Positions 34,419 to 43,704 are shown, counted from the stretch's first letter. The stretch: 64,000 nucleotides of DNA from Mesoaciditoga lauensis cd-1655R = DSM 25116 (GCF_000745455.1 NZ_JQJI01000002.1:62001-126000); one strand, 5' to 3'. The notes: generated from the letters alone by a model not told the origin. Numbers and translations: made by a program.

Positions 34419-37400
34419 TCACATCAGAGTTATCTGATCGTTTTCTGGTAAATCTTTTAACGCTCCAAGTTCCCGCAAGATCTTAAGATGAGTTTTGTTT
34501 ATGAGCGTTCTCTTCCTTAAATCTTCTACGGAGCGGAACATCTTCTTCTTTCTTTCTGCCTCTATGGAAGCTGCTACTTTTTCTCCAAGGCCTGGAACTT
34601 TGTTCAGAGGGACACGTAAATCTTTGTCTTCTATGGTGAATTTGGTGGCACTTGATTTGAAAATATCAACATTCTTGAAGCCGAACCCTCTTATCATCAT
34701 TTCACGACAAATTTCCAAGACGCTTTGCTTTGCTTTTTCTTTGACATTTGCAGCTCCTTCTCTTGCCAACCGTTGAAGTTCGAGGTTAACCCACTCCAAA
34801 CCACCTTTTACCACTTTTATATCGAATTCTCCACCTTTAATGGTGAGATAAGTGGCATAGAACGCAAGAGGATGATGCACTTTGAAATACGCTATTCTAA
34901 ATGCCATGCTAACATAAGCAACGGCATGGGCTTTAGGGAAAAGGTATTTGATCTTTTTACAGGAATTAACATACCATGCTGGGACGCCTTTTTCCTTCAT
35001 GATATTCAGATCTTCCTCTTCCAGTTTTTTCCCTTTCCTGACCTTTTCCATTATTTTGAAAGACATAGATGGATCTACGCCTTTTGTGATGAGATAATTC
35101 ATTATGTCGTCACGGCAAGCGATAACCTCTTCCAGCGTTGCCTTTCCCGACTTGATGATGTTCTGGGCGTTATTTGCCCACACATCGGTGCCGTGTGAAA
35201 GACCGGATATCCTCACCAGGTCACCAAAAGTCTTTGGTTTAGTTTCAACCAACATTTGACGCACAAATCTTGTACCGAATTCGGGGATTCCATAAGTTCC
35301 TACTTCCGTACCGATCTGTTTTTTGGTAACGCCTAACGGTTTGGTAGAAGAAAAGATGCCAAGCGTTTTTTTGTCGTTCATAGGTATGTTCATCGGATCT
35401 ATGCCCGTTAAATCTTTTAACATTCTCATAGTAGTAGGATCGTCATGACCTAGTATGTCAAGTTTTACAAGGGTATCGTGTATGGAATGGTAATCGAAAT
35501 GGGTAGTCGTAACATCACTCTTCGTGTCGTTGGCCGGCCTTTGAATAGGTGTGAAACTGTGAATGTCCATGTCTTTTGGAACTATCATCAATCCACCAGG
35601 ATGTTGGCCAGTTGTCCTTTTAACCCCTGTGAGTTTTGAAGCCAGATACTCAATTTCAGCTTTGTTTAGGTTCTCTCCAGTTTTTTCAATGTAGCCCTTT
35701 ACAAAGCCATAAGCCGTTCGTTCCGCGATGGTAGAGATGGTTCCCGCCCTGAACACATGTCTTTTGCCAAAAAGGGTCTCTATAAACTTATGAGCTTTTG
35801 ATTGATAATCTCCAGAGAAATTAAGATCTATATCGGGGACTTTATCGCCATGGAAGCCCATGAAAGTTTCAAAAGGAATATTTTGTCCATCTATTTTCAG
35901 AGGTGCACCACACTTCGGGCAAGCTTTTTCTGGCAAATCGTATCCGGATTCCACGGAATTATCAAATTCGAAATAATGGCATTCTGGGCAGTAGTAATGC
36001 GGCGGTAGTGGGTTAACCTCTGTTATTCCCAACATCGTTGCAACAAGCGAAGACCCCACGGAGCCCCTAGAACCAACCACATAACCGTCTGATTTCGATT
36101 TTTCGACTAATTCTTTGGCTATGAGGTAAAGCACCGCATATCCGTTACCTATTATAGAATGAAGTTCCCTTTCAAGTCTTTCTTCAACGGCTTTTGGAAG
36201 AGGATCACCATATCTTCTTTTTGCCTCTTGGTATGCCTGATTTTTAATCGTTTCCTCCGCGTTGTCGATCTTTGGAGGATGTAACTCTGAATCCACTATT
36301 TTCAATTCTTCTATTTCATCCGCTATCTTGTTTGTGTTTTCTATAACCACTTCTTCACATACTTTATCCAGATCATCTGCGAACTCAGAATCAGAGAATA
36401 TTTTTCTCGCCTCGTCTAACATTTCTTGAGTTGTTCTCAAATACAATCCACCTTGCGAATTGAAATTTTTGTAATCTTGGGCAGCTTGTAAAATGGCCCT
36501 TACCTTCGCATCTTCTGGATTTAAGAAGTGGACATCTCCCGTCATAACGACAGGTATGGAAAGGGCTTTACCCAATGAGTAAACCTTGAGATAGAATTTC
36601 TTGAGCAATTCTTTTGTTATCTCTCGGGAATTATCATCGCTGAGAACATCCAAAGGCATAATTTCGAGGAAGTCATAAAATGAAGCTATGCTGATAAGCT
36701 CGTCGTTACTGGCTCCTCCGAAGTAGTTTTCGGCCAGTTCCCCAGCCGTACATGCGGAACCTATCAAAAGTCCCTTTCGCCTCTTTTGAAGCAAAGATTT
36801 TGGAATTCTTGGTTTTCCTTTGAAATATTCGAGATGAGACTTGCTCACCAACTTGTAAAGATTTTTAAGACCATTTTTGTCCTTAACGAGAATGGTCATA
36901 TGATAAGGGTACAACGATTTTATATCGACGTTTTTGGACAATTCGTTCAGTTTTTCAAGGGTATGAATTCCTTTTGAGGCGGCCATGTCGGTCAGTTTCA
37001 GAAAAACTTCTGCCGTTACCATAGTGTCGTCAAGTGCCCTATGATGATTAAACGTTCCCAAATTGAGAGCTTTCACGACTTTTTCAAGACCATAGCCTGA
37101 AAGTTTTAACAGGGACTTGGAGAATTGCAGCGTATCTATGTAAGGCGTATTAACTTCTATTCCCAACCTTTTTGCACTTTCTCTGAGAAAACGATAGTCG
37201 AAGTCGGCATTATGAGCCACGAATATCGAATCTCTTATGAAATCCAAAAGCTTTGGCAAAACTTCTTCTATTGAAGGAGCATTTTCTACGTCTTCAAGGG
37301 ATATTCCGGTTATTTCCAAAGACTTGTCCGATATTTCTTTAGTTGGTTTGATAAGAGAATGAAATTTATCGACTACCTTTAAATTTTCTATCTTTACGGC

Positions 37401-38567
37401 GCCTATTTCGATTATTTCGTCGTCTATGGCATTTAATCCTGTCGTTTCAAAGTCCACAACGACGAAGCTGTGATTTTTTACTTCACCTTCGACATTTCCG
37501 TTCCTTAATATTTCACCTGTATCATCCACAACGTAAGCTTCCATGCCATACAAAGCTTTTATGCCTGTTTTTTTGCTTGCCTTTTCAAAAGCGGGGAATG
37601 ATTGAATTACGCCATGATCTGTTACGGCAATCGCTTTATGTCCCCATTGTTTCAAAGTTTCAAAAAGTTCATCGACGTTGACAAGCCCATCCATCGAAGA
37701 CATGGTTGTATGAAGATGAAGTTCCACCCTTTTCTTTGGGAATTCATCTTTTCTAAATTCCGGTTTCCATTCTTCAATAGAGTCGACAAGCATGATCTTC
37801 TCATGGCTGAATTTGTCTTCGGATATTTTTCCTGAGACCAACGCATATTTCGGCATTGCTTTTGAAAAATCCGTTGCCATCTTTCCAAACGCTCTACATG
37901 ATATGGCAGAAGAAGGGTCTTTCAAAGAAAATGAGAGGACGGCCGTTTTTCCGTTTCTGAAATCCAAACCAAATGTTTCACCGGCTATCCAAGCTTTTCC
38001 GGAATTCTGAAGGGATTTTATAAGAGAAACTTTCACGTTCTTATGAGTTTTCTTCCTTCCTGTTTTCGATCGTTGAGCAGTCTCTCCATTTTCTATAGGA
38101 GGCGGGCTCATCATTTCGGCTGGTTTTGGCTCTGAAAGGCTTCCTTTTTTAGAACAAAAGATCTCGACTTTCATTGACGGGAAGAACTCTGAAACCAGCT
38201 CATCTATGGCATGCTTAGAACCGTTCACGCTTATTCTTTCTTTTACAAAGTCATTTGAAACGAATATCTTTACCACTTTTCCTTCAATTTTTACATCATC
38301 GAGTACGCCATTCAAAAGCTTGACTTGATTAATAAGCCTATCCTTGAAAAGAGAAACCTTATCGTTGAAATCGAAAGTGTGAACTTTTACGGGTGCCTTC
38401 AGGTATTCAGAAAGGATCCTTTCCAATTCGTTGCTTTTTTCGCTAGGGGCGGTAAATATCTCAATAGAGCCATTATTTATCATGATACTTTCCATCTTTG
38501 GTAAACGTTTTTCCTGAAAAAATGGTATCTCTTTGAAATCTCCATCTGTGAGTATTCTATATTTCAT
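34419..38567 (-). CDS. polC: DNA polymerase III, PolC-type alpha subunit with proofreading exonuclease
   Basis: Main replicative polymerase, 1382 residues. In order: an N-terminal divergent region, an OB-fold (about 180-275), a PHP domain (VELHLHTTMSSMDG near 285, AVTDHG) that is interrupted by a DEDDh exonuclease (FVVVDFETTGL, FVAHNADFDYRFL, HRALDDTMVTAEVF; about 370-535), the remaining PHP, then the polymerase palm with PDIDLNFSGDYQ. A zinc-binding CPECHYFEF...CPKCGAPL pair lies just before the palm. Helix-hairpin-helix near the end (LNKVPGLGEKVAASIEAER). This organisation is typical of Firmicutes and Thermotogota PolC. Confidence 0.95.
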   Translation of the reverse strand: MKYRILTDGDFKEIPFFQEKRLPKMESIMINNGSIEIFTAPSEKSNELERILSEYLKAPVKVHTFDFNDKVSLFKDRLINQVKLLNGVLDDVKIEGKVVKIFVSNDFVKERISVNGSKHAIDELVSEFFPSMKVEIFCSKKGSLSEPKPAEMMSPPPIENGETAQRSKTGRKKTHKNVKVSLIKSLQNSGKAWIAGETFGLDFRNGKTAVLSFSLKDPSSAISCRAFGKMATDFSKAMPKYALVSGKISEDKFSHEKIMLVDSIEEWKPEFRKDEFPKKRVELHLHTTMSSMDGLVNVDELFETLKQWGHKAIAVTDHGVIQSFPAFEKASKKTGIKALYGMEAYVVDDTGEILRNGNVEGEVKNHSFVVVDFETTGLNAIDDEIIEIGAVKIENLKVVDKFHSLIKPTKEISDKSLEITGISLEDVENAPSIEEVLPKLLDFIRDSIFVAHNADFDYRFLRESAKRLGIEVNTPYIDTLQFSKSLLKLSGYGLEKVVKALNLGTFNHHRALDDTMVTAEVFLKLTDMAASKGIHTLEKLNELSKNVDIKSLYPYHMTILVKDKNGLKNLYKLVSKSHLEYFKGKPRIPKSLLQKRRKGLLIGSACTAGELAENYFGGASNDELISIASFYDFLEIMPLDVLSDDNSREITKELLKKFYLKVYSLGKALSIPVVMTGDVHFLNPEDAKVRAILQAAQDYKNFNSQGGLYLRTTQEMLDEARKIFSDSEFADDLDKVCEEVVIENTNKIADEIEELKIVDSELHPPKIDNAEETIKNQAYQEAKRRYGDPLPKAVEERLERELHSIIGNGYAVLYLIAKELVEKSKSDGYVVGSRGSVGSSLVATMLGITEVNPLPPHYYCPECHYFEFDNSVESGYDLPEKACPKCGAPLKIDGQNIPFETFMGFHGDKVPDIDLNFSGDYQSKAHKFIETLFGKRHVFRAGTISTIAERTAYGFVKGYIEKTGENLNKAEIEYLASKLTGVKRTTGQHPGGLMIVPKDMDIHSFTPIQRPANDTKSDVTTTHFDYHSIHDTLVKLDILGHDDPTTMRMLKDLTGIDPMNIPMNDKKTLGIFSSTKPLGVTKKQIGTEVGTYGIPEFGTRFVRQMLVETKPKTFGDLVRISGLSHGTDVWANNAQNIIKSGKATLEEVIACRDDIMNYLITKGVDPSMSFKIMEKVRKGKKLEEEDLNIMKEKGVPAWYVNSCKKIKYLFPKAHAVAYVSMAFRIAYFKVHHPLAFYATYLTIKGGEFDIKVVKGGLEWVNLELQRLAREGAANVKEKAKQSVLEICREMMIRGFGFKNVDIFKSSATKFTIEDKDLRVPLNKVPGLGEKVAASIEAERKKKMFRSVEDLRKRTLINKTHLKILRELGALKDLPENDQITLM

Positions 38568-38629
38568 GAAAGAACACCTTCCATCTTAGGACTTTTTAAT
38601 TTTGAAAGAATTGGAAAAAGCTGAGAATT

Positions 38630-39115
38630 TTACAGCAATTGATGGGCGTGGCACAAAGCTATCGCCAACGCATCCGCCGCGTCATCAGGACGCGGTATGT
38701 CATCCATGTTCAAAATCACCCTTACCATTTCTTGTACTTGTCTCTTTGTGGCTTTTCCATAACTTGTAACAGAAAGTTTTACTTCCATAGGGGTGTATTC
38801 GTATATATTTATTCCAAATTTCTCCAAGGCCAAAAGGATAACACCTCTTGCTTCTCCCACGGATATAGCCGTGGTAACGTTTCTGAAGAAGTACAGTTCT
38901 TCCACTGCCGCTTCATCCGGCTGATATTCCGTTAATATCTTTGAAAGTTCGTCATATATCTTTTCTATCCTTTTGGGAATCGCATCGTGTGCAGAAGTCC
39001 GTATCGCACCGTAAGTTATCATGTTTTCTGTTTGGCCATAAACATCAATAACCCCATATCCAACTATTCCAAATCCGGGATCAACACCAAGAATTCTTCT
39101 TTTTTTATTCTGCAT
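38630..39115 (-). CDS. ruvC: Holliday junction resolvase RuvC
   Basis: 161 residues. The first catalytic Asp is in ILGVDPGFGIVGYGVID, Glu in DEAAVEELYFFRN and EARGVILLALE, and the C-terminal acidic pair in RPDDAADALAIALCH. It cuts four-way junctions with RuvAB. It is transcribed with polC (62-base gap). Confidence 0.95.
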   Translation of the reverse strand: MQNKKRRILGVDPGFGIVGYGVIDVYGQTENMITYGAIRTSAHDAIPKRIEKIYDELSKILTEYQPDEAAVEELYFFRNVTTAISVGEARGVILLALEKFGINIYEYTPMEVKLSVTSYGKATKRQVQEMVRVILNMDDIPRPDDAADALAIALCHAHQLL

Positions 39116-39343
39116 GGGAAAATTATACTCTTTGGATTTTTAGGATCTTTCACACTATGATGAAGAGTTTGACACTTGAAGAATGTAAATTCTGTAAACC
39201 TTTTTTCAGATCGTTCAAAAGCTTTTAGATAGGCCCCATAAACAGAGCTCAAAGTGAATTATGAAGTTGTGGTATTAAAAAATGGCCCCCATTTAATGGA
39301 GGCCATCTCCGCTTATGAAATTTTTCGTGATAGGGGTGTCTCT
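39116..39343. other. Intergenic region upstream of ruvC
   Basis: About 230 bases with no gene and no repeat copy; only the terminator of the lipoprotein gene at its far end is recognisable. Confidence 0.5.
39276..39306 (-). terminator. Intrinsic terminator of the caspase-like lipoprotein gene
   Basis: On the minus strand ATGGCCTCCATT and AATGGGGGCCAT pair with one bulge, then TTTTTTAATA. It lies about 40 bases after the stop. Confidence 0.8.
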
Positions 39344-40600
39344 TTACCAGGATTTGTAGACTTGAGGATTTTCTTTGTTTACCCTACTGCAAAGATCTAA
39401 ATTGAGGTAGAATCCGTAAGAATGATTTGAACCCAGGGCTCCCATATGCGCCTGGTATAAAAGGGCAGATGTGGTCCATATCTTGTTGGCACTTGCGTAA
39501 TTCTTTACAGCCGTCCATTTCGTTGAACTTTCTATGATCGTTTTTGCTCTCTGAAAAAGTGAACTTGTCCACTCTGTTCCAACATCGGAAGGATTGTAGT
39601 CGGTTACCGATCCGTAATGGTCCCAATCAGGCCAGGCAGGTTCGTCTGATCTCGCGGCAGTCGACATCATTCTTACGTTTGAAAGGGAGCTCAGAGTGTT
39701 TATAAAACTTCCGCTGTGGCAGGAACCAAGCAAGAAGTTAAAACTGGTGTATGGATGAGCGGCCATTTTATTTTTAAATTGATAGGCCGTAAATCCATAC
39801 CCTCCCAACCTCACGTAATTCACGTTTCCGTGGGCTATTATGTATATGGTGACCAATCCATATTTGTTCGCCATGTAATCTATCGCTCCCAAAACGTTAA
39901 CCGCATCGTATTGCTCAAGAGTTTTTATTTCCACCGTTCCATACGTTCTGGCGTTTTTATAGGCTTGGAAGAAATGCAAAACCTCGAGGTAAGCATCTTC
40001 TGCGAAGCTAAAGAGATTTTCATTTTGTCTAAGGCCTTGAACTATGATGACGCCTTCACTTTGTTCGAGCTGTATGATCGGAAAATCGTATATCATGTGT
40101 ATCCCTTCTGGACGGTAAAGGGTTATGTTAGATTTGACCACAAGATGTGTTGCTGGAATTGTACGATTTAACTCTGGTGGTATTTCACCGTTGATTTTAG
40201 GTAGCCATTGTGCGGGAAGAACGGTAACACTTCCGGATTTTGACACCAATATGTATTTAACAGGATGGGCATAAAGGGCGCCTGGATTGAGATCAAGGTA
40301 GAAGAAATACGATTCTTCTTTCGCGATGATCCAATCACGAACTACTATGCTACTCTCTTTCGCGTCACTACTCTTAACTTTGTTAGGAGTTATTATCGTT
40401 CCACTCGCAATCGGATCCTCCAGTCTTGAGCATATGTAAGTGGCATTTGGAGTTAAAGCAAGTTGTTGAGGAAGGACGTCATTCACAACGATCTGAGTTG
40501 CTTTTTCATACCCCCCTTGCAACATGTCTAAAAGAAAACATGAACTCAAAATCAAGGCTAGCGTCGCCACCAGCAAAAACAACAAAATGGCAAATTTCAA
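39344..40600 (-). CDS. Lipoprotein with a caspase/legumain-like (clan CD) protease domain
   Basis: About 418 residues. TTG 40600 follows AAAGGAGGTGA. The N-terminus then is a lipoprotein signal (KFAILLFLLVATLALILSSC, lipid-anchor Cys21), so the protein should be exported and membrane-tethered. In the C-terminal half a hydrophobic strand ends in IIAHGN (His257), and 37 residues later a second strand ends in FNFLLGSCHSGSF (Cys294). A His-Gly after strand 3 and a Cys-His-Ser-Gly after strand 4 are the catalytic dyad arrangement of clan CD peptidases (caspases, metacaspases, legumain C13). An Asp/Glu-rich region follows. The N-terminal 200 residues are beta-rich and unknown. Monocistronic. Function unknown. 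Confidence 0.65.
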   Translation of the reverse strand: MKFAILLFLLVATLALILSSCFLLDMLQGGYEKATQIVVNDVLPQQLALTPNATYICSRLEDPIASGTIITPNKVKSSDAKESSIVVRDWIIAKEESYFFYLDLNPGALYAHPVKYILVSKSGSVTVLPAQWLPKINGEIPPELNRTIPATHLVVKSNITLYRPEGIHMIYDFPIIQLEQSEGVIIVQGLRQNENLFSFAEDAYLEVLHFFQAYKNARTYGTVEIKTLEQYDAVNVLGAIDYMANKYGLVTIYIIAHGNVNYVRLGGYGFTAYQFKNKMAAHPYTSFNFLLGSCHSGSFINTLSSLSNVRMMSTAARSDEPAWPDWDHYGSVTDYNPSDVGTEWTSSLFQRAKTIIESSTKWTAVKNYASANKIWTTSALLYQAHMGALGSNHSYGFYLNLDLCSRVNKENPQVYKSW

Positions 40601-40706
40601 GGTATTCACCTCCTTTGCCTCTGAATCCACCATCCCCCATTTTTAGTTAGCGCATTTCATTCCATAAATGTAATTTCGTTTTTAATTTGATGCTTTTTGA
40701 CGTGCA

Positions 40707-40732
40707 TCAAGTTTAAGAAATTGATTGGAAAA
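40707..40732. repeat. Short repeat shared with 53133-53158
   Basis: TCAAGTTTAAGAAAT, two variable bases, then ATTGGAAA occurs here and at 53133-53158, in both cases within 300 bases upstream of a copy of the large element. Meaning unknown. Confidence 0.5.
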
Positions 40733-40795
40733 ATAGAAAGTGAAAAGTGAACGGTAAACAGTGAACAGTGAGGAATTAGCAGTAAAAAGTTATAA

Positions 40796-40822
40796 TTACT
40801 CATCTTGTGCGTGAGTGTCAAG
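40796..40822. repeat. Solo terminal-inverted-repeat-like segment
   Basis: TTACTCATCTTGTGCGTGAG matches the outer end of the large repeat element and is followed by unrelated sequence. A more degenerate one is at 53117-53136. Confidence 0.5.
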
Positions 40823-40875
40823 CAATTAAATGTCATCGATAAATTTAACGCTTACGGCCACTTACAATGACCACT

Positions 40876-41235
40876 TACTCACATTGTGCGTCAATGTTAC
40901 AAAGCATTTCAAAAAAGGGTTAAACCTCACCCTCGAAGTACTTGTCAGAACATATGAGCCCTCCATCTGGAAATTCAAAATATGAGGTTGAAAGGCACAG
41001 GACGTGCCGAGAAAGCGAAGCACTTACGGATGAGTGTCTGAGCGTGCCTCATATTTTGAATTGTAAGATGGAAAGAAGAGCGAATCCGTTCTGACAGGAC
41101 TTCGAAAAAAATTACCTTGGCCGCTTGGAAAGCGGGTATTTAGAATTGTATCCCACTGTGTTGCTCACATGTTCTCATAGAAATTTTTATGTCTCTTGTA
41201 ATGCTTTTCGTAATGTTCACGCACAACATGAGTAA
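40876..41235. mobile_element. Full-length 360-bp MITE-like element, type A
   Basis: Imperfect terminal inverted repeats of 26 bases (40876-40901 and 41210-41235) match at 21 positions; both ends read TTACTCA...TTGTGCGT outward-in. Between them lies the large hairpin: CGAAGTACTTGTCAGAAC with GTTCTGACAGGACTTCG, CCATCT (40963-40968) with AGATGG (41066-41071), ATTCAAAATATGAGG with CATATTTTGAAT, and inner hairpins GGCACAGGACGTGCC and CACTTACGGATGAGTG. The 3' part (41105-41210) is AT-rich and conserved in other copies. No coding capacity. Confidence 0.85.
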
Positions 41236-41288
41236 ATGAAAAGACTATGAATTTGTTATTTTGCTAATTTGAGAATTCTATAGAAAAA

Positions 41289-41328
41289 CCCAGAAAGGCC
41301 TTTCCGTATTTGGAAAGGCCTTTCTATA
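41289..41328 (-). terminator. Intrinsic terminator after psuG
   Basis: GAAAGGCCTTTCC, six-base loop, GGAAAGGCCTTTC: a perfect 13-base stem. On the minus strand it is followed by TGGGTTTTT. Confidence 0.8.
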
Positions 41329-41366
41329 CTTTTTACACATAGAAAGAAAAAGAAGCTATAAAAAAT

Positions 41367-42266
41367 TCACAAGTTCTTTGCAACTTCTGCTGCCAAAGCG
41401 GCATTTGATTTCACAAGTGAGATATTTGCATCGAGCGCTTGTGGAAGCTTCTCCACTATCTTTGAAAGCAAGAAAGGAGTAACATCCTTGCCACTTATTC
41501 CTTTCTTTTCAGCAAGTAAAAGTGCTTCTTTTATCACTATACTTATCTTTTCGGGTTCTATCTCTTCCTCTTTGGATATTGGATTTGCCAGCAACATTCC
41601 ACCATCAATACCCATTTTCATTCTTGTTTCAAAAAGATTGGCAGCTTCTTTTGGAGTATCCACGCGCATGTAAAGCTTTGAGCCACTTGAGCGAGAATAA
41701 AAAGAGGGAAAATCCTCAGTTTTGTATCCAACAACTGTTACTCCCAATGTTTCCAACACTTCCAGGGTTTTTGGTATGTCAAGTATCGATTTCACCCCAG
41801 CAGAGACGACCAAAACTGGTGTTTTGGATAATTCAAAGAGATCAGCAGAAATATCGAACGTTTTTTCCACGCTCCTGTGAACGCCTCCGACTCCTCCTGT
41901 GGCAAAGACTTTTATGCCAGCCAAATGTGCACAGATCATCGTTGCCGCCACGGTAGTGGCACCATTCTTTTTTTGAGAAATGGCGTATGGTAGATCCATC
42001 CTGCTGAGTTTCAAAACATCTTTTGCTTTTGCCATGAATTCAAGCTCTTCCCTGGATAGTCCGACTTTTATTTTGCCATCAATTACGGCGATGGTTGCTG
42101 GAATGGCATCGTGTTCGCGCACCACGTTTTCCAATGAAAGTGCCGTTTCTAAATTCTTTGGATAGGGCATCCCATGGGATATGATCGTAGATTCAAGTGC
42201 TACCACGGGTGCGTTGCTCTCAATTGCATTTTTAACTTCTGGAGAAAGCTCCAAAAAACTCCTCAT
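41367..42266 (-). CDS. psuG: Pseudouridine-5'-phosphate glycosidase
   Basis: Splits pseudouridine-5'-phosphate into uracil and ribose-5-phosphate, salvaging modified nucleotides. Family motifs: VVALESTIISHGMPYPKNL at the N-terminus, the active-site NGATTVAATM, VFATGGVGGVHR, SAGVKSILDIPKTLE and YKTEDFPSFYSRSSG. About 300 residues. ATG 42266 overlaps the macrodomain gene stop (ATGA); the longer frame to 42326 lies inside that gene. No psuK kinase is adjacent. Confidence 0.92.
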   Translation of the reverse strand: MRSFLELSPEVKNAIESNAPVVALESTIISHGMPYPKNLETALSLENVVREHDAIPATIAVIDGKIKVGLSREELEFMAKAKDVLKLSRMDLPYAISQKKNGATTVAATMICAHLAGIKVFATGGVGGVHRSVEKTFDISADLFELSKTPVLVVSAGVKSILDIPKTLEVLETLGVTVVGYKTEDFPSFYSRSSGSKLYMRVDTPKEAANLFETRMKMGIDGGMLLANPISKEEEIEPEKISIVIKEALLLAEKKGISGKDVTPFLLSKIVEKLPQALDANISLVKSNAALAAEVAKNL

Positions 42267-42808
42267 TTTTCCACCCCTTCCATGACTTTTGCGAATATGT
42301 CGTAATCTTTCTTGGAAAACAAACACATCTTAATGAGTTCCAATGTGGTGGTTTTCCCCTCCAAGAATTTTTCAACCGTTTTGAAGAAGATCTTAGCACA
42401 TCTTTCTTTTGGGAAACCATATATTCCTGAACTTACAGCCGGAAACACGATGCTCTTCAGTCCCATCTCGTCTGCTTTTGCCAAAGAATTGTAAAAAGCG
42501 CTTTCCAGTTTTTCATCTTCTTCGCCTTCTCCCCAGATTGGCCCAACGGTGTGAATTACATATTTTGACGGCATCTTTCCAGCAGAGGTAACCGCCACAT
42601 TTCCTGTTGGGACAGGACCGTTTTTTTGAACATACTCCCTAGATTCTTTATTTATGATATCGCCTCCTGCCCTCGCTATAGCCAATGCAACTCCTCCTCC
42701 ATGGGCAAGATGGGAATTGGCGGCATTCACTATTGCATCTGCTTTTTCCTTTGTTATATCGCATTGATCCACGATAAGTGATGTATTACCAATTTTTATG
42801 GTTTTCAT
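42263..42808 (-). CDS. Macrodomain (ADP-ribose-binding) protein
   Basis: About 181 residues forming a single macrodomain. Key motifs are ADAIVNAANSHLAHGGGVALAI (ADP-ribose pocket) and SAGKMPSKYVIHTVGP, then FPAVSSGIYGFP. Such proteins usually hydrolyse ADP-ribose esters or O-acetyl-ADP-ribose. ATG 42808 is preceded by GAGGAGATTC; the longer frame to 42994 would read through a repeat relic. Coupled to psuG by a four-base overlap, which suggests nucleotide-related salvage or repair. Confidence 0.87.
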   Translation of the reverse strand: MKTIKIGNTSLIVDQCDITKEKADAIVNAANSHLAHGGGVALAIARAGGDIINKESREYVQKNGPVPTGNVAVTSAGKMPSKYVIHTVGPIWGEGEEDEKLESAFYNSLAKADEMGLKSIVFPAVSSGIYGFPKERCAKIFFKTVEKFLEGKTTTLELIKMCLFSKKDYDIFAKVMEGVEK

Positions 42809-42872
42809 TTGAATCTCCTCTTTCCTTTTTGGATTGGTACCTTTTTGATTATACTCGAATATGGGGTGCATA

Positions 42873-42957
42873 GTACTCATGTTCTGACAAACACTTCGAG
42901 GGTGAGGTTTAATCCTTTTTTGAAATACTTTGTAACATTGACGCACAGGTTGAGTAA
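42873..42957. repeat. Internally deleted copy of the MITE-like element
   Basis: Read on the minus strand, it starts with a terminal repeat (TTACTCAACCTGTGCGTC), contains the normal 5' flank and the first arm (CGAAGTGTTTGTCAGAAC), then jumps directly to the last bases of the element (ATGAGTAC). The whole hairpin and 3' part are gone; a shared AACATGAG at the joint suggests deletion at microhomology. Confidence 0.75.
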
Positions 42958-42993
42958 AATTGTTACTTTCACGCATATCTAGAGAAAGTAGCA

Positions 42994-43704
42994 CTAAACT
43001 CCTGATGTGCGCGAGAGTATCTCTTTTATAAACTCCCCTTCTAAAGTGATGAAAGAGGGATGAGAAAAATCTCTTTCTTCGTCTTTAAGAGATATGGGAA
43101 ATTCCTTTAAAATGTGTGAAGGCCTAGGAGATAGGAGAATAATTCTATCAGAGATGTAAATGGCTTCTTTCACATCATGAGTAACCATAAGAAGTGTAAA
43201 ACCGATTTTTTCATGCATTCTTTTGATATCCTTCATTATTTCCATTTTCGTTGCAAGATCCAAAGAAAAGAAGGGTTCATCTAGTATGAGAAGGTCTGGA
43301 TTTACCAACAGAGCCCGTGCAAGGTTAACTCTTTGCTTCATTCCCCCACTTAAAGATGAAGGGAAATACGTTTCAAAAGAAGATAAATTCATCTTTTTGA
43401 GGACATTTCTGATTTTCTCATCATTTTTTCTGACAAAACGAAGGTTATCGATGACATTTTTCCAGGGGATAAGAGTTGGTTCCTGAAAAACCATTCCAAT
43501 CTTTTGAGAAGAAATTTGAATCTCTCCAAAAGTCGGCTTTTCCAAACCACTCACGATTCTTAAAAATGTCGTTTTGCCACAACCGGAAGGTCCAAAGAGG
43601 GTCAGCTTTTCTCCCCTTTTAACGTCAAAGCTCCACCCTTCGATTACGGAGAGCTTCCCGAATTTTTTTGAAAGATTCTGCACCTTTAAAGTGAAAGTTC
43701 CCAT
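42994..43704 (-). CDS. NitT/TauT-type ABC transporter ATPase
   Basis: 236 residues. Walker A GPSGCGKTTFLRI, signature LSGGMKQRVNLARAL, Walker B LLILDEPFFSLD, switch His in VTHDVKEA. It resembles SsuB/TauB/ThiZ ATPases. It overlaps the permease gene by 19 bases. The ligand is unknown; it could also serve the ATPase-less ThiBP importer at 1.7-4.3 kb, which is speculation. Confidence 0.85.
   Translation of the reverse strand: MGTFTLKVQNLSKKFGKLSVIEGWSFDVKRGEKLTLFGPSGCGKTTFLRIVSGLEKPTFGEIQISSQKIGMVFQEPTLIPWKNVIDNLRFVRKNDEKIRNVLKKMNLSSFETYFPSSLSGGMKQRVNLARALLVNPDLLILDEPFFSLDLATKMEIMKDIKRMHEKIGFTLLMVTHDVKEAIYISDRIILLSPRPSHILKEFPISLKDEERDFSHPSFITLEGEFIKEILSRTSGV

Larger units (their letters stand above)
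40601..41366. other. Intergenic region with a full-length repeat element
   Basis: About 765 bases. It contains a copy of a short motif shared with 53133-53158 (at 40707-40732), a solo terminal-repeat-like segment (40796-40822), a complete 360-bp element and a terminator. No gene. Confidence 0.8.
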
